The notes beneath the pieces are model-generated. The model was given only the letters and a program-made list of their open reading frames with translations, was not told the DNA's origin and made no database searches. From Herbiconiux oxytropis (GTDB lineage: Bacteria > Actinomycetota > Actinomycetes > Actinomycetales > Microbacteriaceae), in contig NZ_JANLCK010000004.1 of the NCBI RefSeq assembly GCF_024979315.1, positions 1 through 64,000 of the forward strand: a stretch of 64,000 bases of DNA, in the 5' to 3' direction. Shown here one piece after another: positions 20,670 through 28,600 of this stretch. A program made the translations under genes and the position numbers. Position 1 is the stretch's first letter. Each line of letters begins with the position of its first letter.

Positions 20670-21328
20670 TCGGGGCGCACCTCATAGCGGAAGGAACCGG
20701 TGTATTCGTAGAGCCGGCCGAGCACGGGGGCGTCGACGACGACGGAGACGCGCTGGGCGCCCTCCGCCGTCTCGCTGCTGCCCGGCGCTCCCCCGTCGGC
20801 GTGGTCGTCGAAGCGCTCGGTGAGCAGCACGCGGGGAGAGATCGCCGCCGGCAGCACGATGTGGCGACGACCGAGGCGCACGGCGAACTCCGTCGAGACC
20901 AGGTGCAGCTCGCCCCGCACGACCCGCGCCGCGAGCCGCACCCGGAAGCGGCGGCCCCTGCCGAGGTGGTCGACGAGACCGTCGGCTCCTCCCGAGTCGG
21001 CGGTGATCGCATCCACCATCTCGCCGGCGCCGCGGGAGAAGTGGAAGCGCCGCACGGCGACGACGGCGGTGCGGCCGTCGCGGTCGGTCAGCGGTGCGTT
21101 GACGACGGTGAAGGGCACGGATCGCTCCCAGGCGGGGAAGAGGATCGACTCGCGGGCGAGCAGCCGCAGCACCGGCCAGAGCCAGCGCCGCGGCGTGCCG
21201 GCGAGCTCGAACACGCCGCTGCCGTAGCCGCGGCTGCCCTCCGGGATGGCCGCGAAGTACCGCCGGAGCGCGGGGTGCAGGTCGTCGAGCGCCGATCCCA
21301 CCGTCAGTTCATAGGGCGAGCGTGTCAC
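20666..21328 (-). CDS. DUF4166 domain protein
   Basis: A 220-residue protein with the DUF4166 pattern: HPALRRYFAAIPEGSRGYGS, WPVLRLLARESILFPAWERS, FTVVNAPLTDRDGRTAVVAV, HLGRGRRFRVRL, and the C-terminal ERFDD...LYEYTGSFRYEVRPE. The function is unknown. The start is a GTG at 21328 whose GTGA overlaps the stop of the DUF885 gene; a much longer upstream frame is the shadow of that gene. It sits in a three-gene coupled unit, DUF885-DUF4166-TIGR01777, and has a truncated duplicate just downstream. Confidence 0.85.
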   Translation of the reverse strand: MTRSPYELTVGSALDDLHPALRRYFAAIPEGSRGYGSGVFELAGTPRRWLWPVLRLLARESILFPAWERSVPFTVVNAPLTDRDGRTAVVAVRRFHFSRGAGEMVDAITADSGGADGLVDHLGRGRRFRVRLAARVVRGELHLVSTEFAVRLGRRHIVLPAAISPRVLLTERFDDHADGGAPGSSETAEGAQRVSVVVDAPVLGRLYEYTGSFRYEVRPE

Positions 21329-23025
21329 GCGGGGCCGAGCAGCGTCGAGCGCAGGGTGTCGAGACCCACGCCGCCGAGGTCGAGCGCGCGGCGGTGGAAC
21401 TCCTTGGCCGAGAACGCGGATCCTTCCCGGGCGCGGAACGCGTCGCGGAGCTCCTCCCAGATGCGCTGGCCCACTTTGTACGACGGGGCCTGGCCCGGCC
21501 AGCCGAGGTAGCGGTTGACCTCGAAGCGGATGAAGGCGTCGTCCATGTTCACGTTCTGCCGCATGAACTCGAGGGCGTAGTCGGCGTCCCAGGCGCCGTC
21601 TCCCGTGAGCCGGGGCTTCTGCAGATGCACGCCGATGTCGAGCACCACGCGGGCCGCGCGCATCCGCTGCCCGTCGAGCATGCCGAGGCGGTCGGCGGGG
21701 TCGTCGAGGTAGCCGAGCTCCTCCATCAGCCGCTCGGCGTAGAGCGCCCACCCTTCGGCGTGGCCGCTCGTGCCGGCGAGCTGCCGGCGCCAGGTGTTGA
21801 GCTTCGCGCGGTTGTGCACGGCCTGGCCGATCTGCAGGTGATGGCCGGGCACGCCCTCGTGGTAGACGGTGGTGAGCTCGCGCCAGGTGTCGAACTCGGT
21901 GACACCCTCGGGCACCGACCACCACATCCGGCCGGGGCGGGAGAAGTCGTCGGTGGGGCCGGTGTAGTAGATGCCGCCCTCGTGGGTGGGCGCGATCAGG
22001 CACTCGAGGGTGCGGATCTCCTCCGGGATGTCGAAGTGGGTGGCACCGAGCTCGGCGACCGCGCGGTCGCTCGTGGCCTGCATCCAGGCCTGGAGCGCGT
22101 CGGTGCCGTGGAGCTTGCGGCTCTCGTCCTGGTCGAGGAAGGCGATGGCCTCGTGCACGGAGGCGCCGGGCAGGATCTCCTCGGCGATCGCCTCCTGCTC
22201 GCGCACCATGCGGCCGAGCTCCTCGATGCCCCACTCGTAGGTCTCGTCGAGATCGATCGTGGCGCCGAGGAAGCGGCGGGAGTGCAAGGCGTAGGCGTCG
22301 CGCCCCACGGCATCCTGCTCGCCGGCCGCGGGGGCGAGCTCGTTCTCGAGGAACTGGGCGAGTTTGGAGTAGGCCTCGGACGCTGTGCCGGCGTTGCGCT
22401 CGAGATCGGCGCGGAGGCTCGCGGGCAGCTCCCCCTCGGCGGGGGCGGCCCGAGCGGCGAGGGTGGCGAAGAAGTTGTCGGGGCCCGAGTTGCCCCGGCT
22501 CTGCAGGAGCACTTCGGCGACCTGGCGGCGGGCGGGGACGACGCCCTCGCGGAGGCCCTTGCGGAGGGTGAGGATGTAGCCGTCGACGGCGTCCTCGACG
22601 GCTTGGAGGCGCTTGGCGATCGTCTCCCAGTCGTCGGTCGAGGCGGTGGGCATGAGATCGAAGGCCTCGCGGATGTGCTGGCTGGGCGAGTCGATCACGT
22701 TCAGGTCGCGTCGCTCGAGCCCGGCCTCCGCGCTCTGAAGCGACAGCTCGAGCTCGCTCGACAGATCGGTCTTCGTGACCACGTCGACGTCGTCGGCGGG
22801 GACGGCCCTGGTGAGCTCGGCGAGCACCGCACGGGTGGCCGCGATCTTCTGCTCGTGACCCGCGGGCGAGAGGTCGCCGAAGCGGTCGTTGACCTCGGTG
22901 CGGCCGATGTAGGTGCCGAGCACGGGCTCGAGCTCGACGAGCGTGTCGACCCAGCGCTCGGCGATCCGGTCGACGTCGGTCTGGGGGCGGTTGTCGGTCG
23001 GCGGACGTAGGCTCGGACTGCTCAT
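21325..23025 (-). CDS. DUF885 family protein, putative zinc metallopeptidase-like
   Basis: A 566-residue DUF885 protein. The metal-binding-like pair YHEGVPGHHLQ (around residue 388) and HAEGWALYAERLMEELG (around 423) are the family signatures and resemble the HExxH-type arrangement of zinc peptidases. Other family blocks are GIYYTGPTDDFSRPGRMWWS and DGQRMRAARVVLDIGVH. No signal peptide is seen, so it should be cytoplasmic. Peptidase activity is inferred only. The ATG at 23025 has both TAGGGT six bases upstream and an adjoining GGAGG. It heads the unit with DUF4166 and the epimerase and is divergent from the SOS-regulated imuA. Confidence 0.88.
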   Translation of the reverse strand: MSSPSLRPPTDNRPQTDVDRIAERWVDTLVELEPVLGTYIGRTEVNDRFGDLSPAGHEQKIAATRAVLAELTRAVPADDVDVVTKTDLSSELELSLQSAEAGLERRDLNVIDSPSQHIREAFDLMPTASTDDWETIAKRLQAVEDAVDGYILTLRKGLREGVVPARRQVAEVLLQSRGNSGPDNFFATLAARAAPAEGELPASLRADLERNAGTASEAYSKLAQFLENELAPAAGEQDAVGRDAYALHSRRFLGATIDLDETYEWGIEELGRMVREQEAIAEEILPGASVHEAIAFLDQDESRKLHGTDALQAWMQATSDRAVAELGATHFDIPEEIRTLECLIAPTHEGGIYYTGPTDDFSRPGRMWWSVPEGVTEFDTWRELTTVYHEGVPGHHLQIGQAVHNRAKLNTWRRQLAGTSGHAEGWALYAERLMEELGYLDDPADRLGMLDGQRMRAARVVLDIGVHLQKPRLTGDGAWDADYALEFMRQNVNMDDAFIRFEVNRYLGWPGQAPSYKVGQRIWEELRDAFRAREGSAFSAKEFHRRALDLGGVGLDTLRSTLLGPA

Positions 23026-23037
23026 CCTCCGACCCTA
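23026..23037 (-). promoter_or_regulatory. Promoter of the DUF885 gene
   Basis: Minus strand: TAGGGT (23037-23032), six bases (CGGAGG), then ATG at 23025. The six-base spacing suggests a leaderless start, although the GGAGG could also act as a ribosome binding site if transcription begins further upstream. Confidence 0.55.
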
Positions 23038-23057
23038 TTCCTCCCTCCGGGGCCCGA

Positions 23058-23092
23058 TTGACTTCTTCGAACATATGTTCGAATATGAGGGC
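23058..23092 (+). promoter_or_regulatory. SOS box and promoter of imuA
   Basis: TTCGAACATATGTTCGAA at 23066-23083 is a perfect 18-bp palindrome and an exact match to the actinobacterial LexA box pattern (TCGAAC-N4-GTTCGA). It lies between and over a promoter with TTGACT at 23058-23063, a 17-base spacer, GAATAT at 23081-23086, then six bases to the imuA ATG at 23093. LexA binding here would block the promoter completely. It is 41 bases from the divergent DUF885 start and upstream of that gene's -10, so control of that gene is less likely. Confidence 0.92.
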
Positions 23093-23917
23093 ATGACGGA
23101 TGCCGCGCTCTCGATCTCCTCTCCCGCTCCGGCGGGCGACGAGATCCGGGCGCTGCGCTCCCGCATCCAGCAGATGCAGGCCACGAAGCTCGACAGCCGG
23201 AGCGTGCGCACGCATCCCGCCCTCGAGTCGCTCCTGCCCGGCGGAACGCTCAAGGCGGGGTCGGCCTACTCGGTCGAGCGGTCGACGGCCCTCGTGATGG
23301 CGCTCATGGCCGGGCCTTCCGCCGACGGCGTGTGGTGCGGCGTGGTGGGCATGCCCGACTTCGGGCTCGAGGCGGCGGCGGGCTTCGGCATCGACCTCGC
23401 CAGGCTCGCGCTCGTGCCGCATCCGGGCGACGAGTGGCTCACGGTCACGGCGGCGATGGCCGACGTGGTGGGGGTCGTGGTCACGGTGCCGCCCAAGCGC
23501 GTGCCGGACTCGGCGGTCGCCCGGCTGCAGGCGCGCATCCGGCAGCGGGAGGCGCTCTTGATCGTGCTCGGCGAGTGGCCGCAGAGCGAGGCGACGCTGC
23601 GCATCACCGAGAGCCGCTGGACGGGCATCGGCTCGGGGCACGGCTACCTCGCCGGGCGGCAGGCCGTGGTGTCGGCCACGGCCAGGGGCGGCCTGGGGCG
23701 GCCGCGGCGGGCACGGCTGTGGTTGCCCGACGGCGACGAGCTGTTCCGGCCCGTGGAGGGGCAGGTCGGTGCCGGGCAGGTCGGGGCTGGGCAGCTCGGT
23801 TCTGGACAGCTCGGTTCTGGACAGCTCGGTACTGGGCAGCTCGGTACTGGGCAGCTCGGCGGCGGCTCGGGCCTCGAGCGTGCCCGCCCGCGCATCCTGC
23901 ACGAGGTGGCGAGCTGA
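23093..23917 (+). CDS. imuA: ImuA-like mutasome protein (RecA-fold, P-loop lost)
   Basis: A 274-residue protein in the position and fold class of actinobacterial ImuA', a RecA-like accessory of translesion synthesis that works with ImuB and DnaE2. The core (about 30-215) has LESLLPGGTLKAGSAYSV, where the Walker A lysine is missing, then GVVGMPDFGLEAAAGFGIDL and VVVTVPPKRVPDSAVARLQA. Residues 223-257 are seven five-residue repeats of the GQLGS/T type. The ATG at 23093 fits the leaderless promoter; an in-frame ATG at 23075 lies inside the SOS box and is unlikely. Its stop overlaps the imuB ATG (TGATG). Confidence 0.9.
   Translation: MTDAALSISSPAPAGDEIRALRSRIQQMQATKLDSRSVRTHPALESLLPGGTLKAGSAYSVERSTALVMALMAGPSADGVWCGVVGMPDFGLEAAAGFGIDLARLALVPHPGDEWLTVTAAMADVVGVVVTVPPKRVPDSAVARLQARIRQREALLIVLGEWPQSEATLRITESRWTGIGSGHGYLAGRQAVVSATARGGLGRPRRARLWLPDGDELFRPVEGQVGAGQVGAGQLGSGQLGSGQLGTGQLGTGQLGGGSGLERARPRILHEVAS
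23759..23863 (+). repeat. 15-bp coding tandem repeats in imuA
   Basis: Seven in-frame 15-base units encode GQVGA, GQVGA, GQLGS, GQLGS, GQLGT, GQLGT and GQLGG (residues 223-257). Neighbouring units share silent differences, as expected of stepwise duplication. The units may vary in number between strains. Confidence 0.95.
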
Positions 23918-25527
23918 TGGCGCGCGGGAGACGAGCCGGCGCAGCCGGCCGCAGCACGCCGGTGCGGAGCATGGTGGTGTGGTGCCCCGACTGGCCGGTG
24001 GTGGCCATGGCGAGGGCCGAGGGCGTGGCCGAGGATGCGGTGCTGGCGGCCGACGAGTTCCTGGCCGTCATCGAGAAGGGCCTCGTCTACGCCTGTTCGG
24101 CGGCCGCTCGTGCCGACGGCGTGCGGCGGGGGCTGCGCATCCGCGAGGCCCAGGCGCGCTCGCCGCGGCTGCGGGTGTTCGAGCTCGACACCGCGGTGGT
24201 CAATCGCGCCTTCGAGCCGGTGATCATGGCGCTCGAGGAGCTGAGCCCGGGCGTGCAGGTCGTGCGGCCGGGCACGTGCGCCCTGCGGGCCAGGGGGCCG
24301 GCGCGCTTCTACGGCGACGAGGAGGGCGCTGCGGTGGCCTTCCTCGCCCGGCTCGCCGAGATCGGGGTGACGGATGCGCGGATCGGCATCGCCGACGGCC
24401 TCTTCGCCGCCGACCACGCGGCCCGCCTGCCGGGCCGGGAGCTCGTGCGGATCGTGCCGCCCGGGGGGTCGGGAGACTTCCTCGCTCCCCTGCCGGTGGG
24501 GTTCCTCGGGGGGCTCGAAGGTGCCGACGAGCTCATCCCCCTGCTCGGCCGGCTCGGCATCCACTCGCTCGGCGAGTTCGCCCGGCTGCCGCTCGAAGAC
24601 GTGCAGAGTCGCTTCGGCGACGACGGTGCCAGGGCTCACCTGAAGGCCTCGGGGCGCGACGGCCAGCCCGTCGTGCCGCGCATCCCGCCCGAGGTGCGCG
24701 AGAGCGTGAGCGAGTTCGAGCCGCCGCTCGACCGCATCGACCAGGTGACCTTCGGCATCCGCGCCGCGGCCGACCTGTTCGTGCAGAGGCTCTCGGAGTC
24801 GCGGCTCGTCTGCACGGGCATCCGGGTGGAGCTCACGAGCGAGCGCGGGCAGGTGCGCGAGCGCAGCTGGCTGCATCCGCGCTGGTTCAGCTCCTCCGAC
24901 GTGGTCGACCGGGTGCGCTGGCAGCTGCAGGGCGGCGACGCGATCGAGACGGCGCTCGAGTCCGGCATCAGCCGGGTGCGCGTGATCGCCGAAGCGGTCG
25001 ACGCGAGCGCGAAGCACGAGACGGGCCTGTGGGGCAGCGGATCGGAGGAGCGCGTGCACCACGGGATGGCCCGCCTGCAGAGCATGGTGGGCCACGAGGG
25101 CGTGCTCACGGCGACGATCGGCGGGGGCAGGGCGCCGGGCGAGCGCATCCGGTTCGCGCCCTGGGGAGACCGCGTGGAGGCATCCGGAGCCGGCGCACCG
25201 TGGCCGGGGAGTCTGCCTCCTCCCCTGCCCAGCACCGTGTTCGAGCAGCCGCGGGTCGTGCAGGTCGCGACGGCCGAGGGCGAGCCGGTGGAGGTCTCTG
25301 CGCGCGGCGAACTCTCGGCGGCTCCGGCGCTGTTCTCCGAGACGGGTGCGCTGCACGACCTCAGGCCGCTGAGTGCCTGGGCGGGCCCGTGGCCCACCGA
25401 GGAGCGCTGGTGGGATGCGACGGCCCACCGCCGGGTCGACCGCTTCCAGGTGGTCGACGACTGCGGCGGCGCCTGGCTGCTCGCCCTCGAGAACCACCGC
25501 TGGCGCGCGGAGGCCCGCTATGACTGA
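23917..25527 (+). CDS. imuB: ImuB, catalytically inactive Y-family polymerase homologue
   Basis: A 536-residue protein of the ImuB family, the hub linking ImuA, DnaE2 and the sliding clamp during damage-induced mutagenesis. The Y-family fold is recognisable (VVWCPDWPVVAMA, DARIGIADGLFAADHAA, GIHSLGEFARLPLEDVQSRF), but the catalytic acidic residues of active Y-family enzymes are absent (WCPDWP and RARGPARFYGDE stand where DxD and SxDE would be). ETGLWG at 368-373 resembles the QLPLWG clamp-binding motif of the mycobacterial protein. The ATG at 23917 overlaps the imuA TGA by one base. It is cotranscribed with imuA; dnaE2 follows after 135 bases. Confidence 0.93.
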   Translation: MARGRRAGAAGRSTPVRSMVVWCPDWPVVAMARAEGVAEDAVLAADEFLAVIEKGLVYACSAAARADGVRRGLRIREAQARSPRLRVFELDTAVVNRAFEPVIMALEELSPGVQVVRPGTCALRARGPARFYGDEEGAAVAFLARLAEIGVTDARIGIADGLFAADHAARLPGRELVRIVPPGGSGDFLAPLPVGFLGGLEGADELIPLLGRLGIHSLGEFARLPLEDVQSRFGDDGARAHLKASGRDGQPVVPRIPPEVRESVSEFEPPLDRIDQVTFGIRAAADLFVQRLSESRLVCTGIRVELTSERGQVRERSWLHPRWFSSSDVVDRVRWQLQGGDAIETALESGISRVRVIAEAVDASAKHETGLWGSGSEERVHHGMARLQSMVGHEGVLTATIGGGRAPGERIRFAPWGDRVEASGAGAPWPGSLPPPLPSTVFEQPRVVQVATAEGEPVEVSARGELSAAPALFSETGALHDLRPLSAWAGPWPTEERWWDATAHRRVDRFQVVDDCGGAWLLALENHRWRAEARYD

Positions 25528-25579
25528 GCGGCGCCCGCTGCCCCTCCCGCCCCGCGCATTTCTTCCACTTCGCCCGCCG

Positions 25580-25629
25580 GGTAGCGCTAACTGCGCGAAA
25601 CGTGCGGGTTTGGAGCGGTTGGCGCTACC
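25580..25629 (+). repeat. 50-nt imperfect palindrome before dnaE2
   Basis: Arms GGTAGCGCTAACT (25580-25592) and GGTTGGCGCTACC (25617-25629) pair over 13 positions, counting two G-U pairs in RNA. Inside, pairing continues with two mismatches up to AAAC/GTTT around a six-base loop (25602-25607). It lies 52 bases after imuB and 33 before the dnaE2 ATG. It could be an RNA structure, a processing site or a member of a dispersed palindromic repeat family. Confidence 0.8.
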
Positions 25630-25644
25630 TGGATCCGGTGAGTC

Positions 25645-25668
25645 GGGGTGGGGGCAGGGCTGATGGGG
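25645..25668 (+). promoter_or_regulatory. G-tract cluster over the dnaE2 ribosome binding site and start
   Basis: Four guanine runs (4, 5, 3 and 4 bases, at 25645-48, 25650-54, 25657-59, 25665-68) separated by 1, 2 and 5 bases span the ribosome binding site and the ATG at 25663. This could form a three-layer RNA G-quadruplex that hides the start. High GC alone can produce such runs, so the reading is tentative. Confidence 0.35.
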
Positions 25669-28600
25669 TTCAACAATCCGCCCGTGCCGTGGTCGGAGCT
25701 CGAGAACGCGCTGTCGGACCGGCGGAGACCGGGCTCGCCGCCCGCCGACGGCGGCGACAGCCCGGCGTGGTCGACGAAGCGGCTGCCCTACGACCCCGGG
25801 CTCCTCCCGCCGGTCGAGAGGGAGGCCGGTCCGCTCGTGCCCTATGCCGAGCTGCACGCGCACTCGAACTTCAGCTTCCTCGACGGCGCCTCCTCTCCTG
25901 AGGAGCTGATCGAGGAGGCCACCCGGCTGCGCCTGCACGCCCTCGCCCTCACCGACCACGACGGCCTCTACGGCATCGTGCGCTTCGCCGAGGCCGCCGA
26001 GAAGCACGAGCTCGCCACGGTGTTCGGCGCCGAGCTCTCGCTCGATCTGAGCGGGCCGCAGAACGGCAGCCCCGATCCGGAGGGCTCGCACCTGCTCGTG
26101 CTCGCGCGGCGGCAGGAAGGCTACCACCGGCTCGCGGGGGCGATCACCTCCGCCCAGCTCGCCCCGGGCGCCGAGAAGGGCCGCCCTCTCTACGACCTCG
26201 AGGAGCTCGCGGGCCACGCCGACGGGCACTGGGCCGTGCTCACGGGCTGCCGCAAGGGCCCGGTGCGGCAGGCCCTCGACGACACGGGGGAAGACGGCGC
26301 TGCGGCCGAGATCGATCGCCTGGTGGCCCTGTTCGGCCGGGAGAACGTGCTCGTCGAGCTCTCCGACCGCGGCGACCCACGCGACAGCACCCGCAACGAC
26401 GCTCTCGCCGCGATCGCCGGCAGGCAGGGGCTCGCCACGATCGCCACCGGCAACGTGCACTACGCGGCCCCCGGCCGGCACCGGCTCGCCCAGGCCCTCG
26501 CTGCGGTGCGCGCGCGGCGGAGCCTCGACGAGCTCGACGGCTGGCTCCCCGCCTCCCCGCACCTGCACCTGCGCTCCGGTGCAGAGATGGCCACCCGCTT
26601 CGGCCGTTTCACCGGAGCGGTGGAGCGCACGGTCGAGGTGGCCGACGACCTCTCGTTCCGGCTGCGCACGGCGAAGCCGAACCTGCCGAGGCAGGAGGTG
26701 CCGGAGGGGCACACGCCGATGTCGTGGCTCCGGCGGCTCGTGCAGGGCGCCATCCCCGAGAAGTACCCGCGGGCGAGCGAGGACGACCTGGCCCGCATCG
26801 ACAAGGAGCTCGGGGTGATCGAGCTGAAGGACTTCCCGGGCTACTTCCTCATCGTCTACGACATCGTGCGCGAGGCCAGGAGCAGGGGCATCCTCTGCCA
26901 GGGCCGTGGCTCGGCCGCCAACTCGGCGGTCTGCTACCTGCTCGGCATCACCGCGGTCGACGCGATCGCCCGGCAGCTGCCCTTCGAGCGCTTCCTCTCG
27001 AGCATGCGCGACGAGGAGCCCGACATCGACGTCGACTTCGACTCGGACCGGCGGGAGGAGATCATCCAGTACGTCTACGAGAAGTACGGGCGCCGGAACG
27101 CGGCCCAGGTGGCGAACGTCATCACCTACCGGCCCAAGTTCGCGGTGCGCGACATGGCGAAGGCGCTCGGTCACAGCCCCGGGCAGCAGGATGCCTGGTC
27201 GAAGCAGGTGGAGCGCTGGGGCGGAGTCGTCGAGAGCGCCGACCACGACATCCCCGCCGAGGTGGTCGAGCTCGCCGAGCAGGTGCTGAAGTTCCCCCGC
27301 CATCTCGGCATCCACTCCGGCGGCATGGTGCTGACCGACCGGCCCGTGGGCGAGGTCTGCCCCATCGAGAATGCGCGCATGGAGAAGCGCACCGTGCTGC
27401 AGTGGGACAAAGACGACTGCGCCTGGATGGGACTCGTGAAGTTCGACCTGCTGGGGCTCGGCATGCTCTCTGCGCTGCAGTACACGATCGATCTCGTGAA
27501 GGAGTCGACCGGCACGGAGTGGTCGCTCGAGAACATCCCCAAGGAGGAGGAGGGTGTCTACGACATGCTCTGCCGCGCCGACTCGATCGGCGTGTTCCAG
27601 GTGGAGTCGCGGGCTCAGATGGGCACCCTGCCGCGCCTGCAGCCGAGGCGGTTCTACGACCTCGTGGTGGAGATCGCCCTCATCCGGCCCGGGCCCATCC
27701 AGGGCGGGGCCGTGCATCCGTACATCAGGCGCAAGCTCGGCCTCGAGGAGGTCACCTACCTGCACCCCAAGCTCAAGCCCGTGCTCGAGCGCACGCTCGG
27801 GGTGCCGCTGTTCCAGGAGCAGCTCATGCAGATGGCGATGGCGGTAGGCGACTGCTCGGCTGAGGATGCGGATCTGCTGCGCCGGGCGATGGGCTCCAAG
27901 CGCGGGCTCGAGAAGATCTCGTCGCTGCGGGAGAAGCTCTACAGCGGCATGGCCGGCAACGGGATCGTGGGCGACGACGCCGATCTGATCTACCGCAAGA
28001 TCGAGGCGTTCGCGAACTTCGGCTTCGCCGAGAGCCACTCCACGAGCTTCGCGCTGCTGGTCTACGCGAGCTCGTGGTTCAAGCTGCACTACCCGGCCGC
28101 ATTCCTCGCGGCGCTCCTGCGGGCGCAGCCCATGGGCTTCTACTCGCCGCAGACCCTCACGGCCGACGCCCGCCGTCACGGGGTGGAGGTGCGGCGGCCC
28201 GACATCCAGCGCTCGGGCGTGCAGGCCGGGCTCGAGCCCCTGCTGCTCGCGCACGGTGCTCCGGATGCTTCGGTTGAGCCGGGCGCGCGGGGCGCGACGG
28301 GCACGTCGGGCACGTTGGGCGCGACGGGCTCGCCGCTCGACGAGACGGGACTCGACGGCTGCGTGCTCGAGCCACCGCCCGTGCCGAATGTGTTCGACCG
28401 GTCGAAGCCCGACCGCTCGGCCGAGCACCGGCGCGACGGCCGGCTCGCCGTGCGGCTCGGGCTCGCGGAGGTCACCTCCATCGGCGAGACTCTCGCCACC
28501 CGCATCGTGACCGAGCGCGAGGAGCGCGGCCCCTACCTCAGCATGGCCGATCTCTCCCGCCGGGTGGGTCTGACCACCCCGCAGCTGGAGGCGCTCGCCA

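Noticed and set aside
23075-23092. Alternative upstream ATG for imuA inside the SOS box.
   Set aside because: It would place the start codon within the operator and upstream of the predicted transcription start; ATG 23093 fits the promoter spacing.
23644-28428. A 1594-codon minus-strand open frame opposite imuB and dnaE2.
   Set aside because: High-GC shadow of real genes; its translation is rich in Arg, Pro and Ala with no domain, while the plus-strand genes are clearly conserved.
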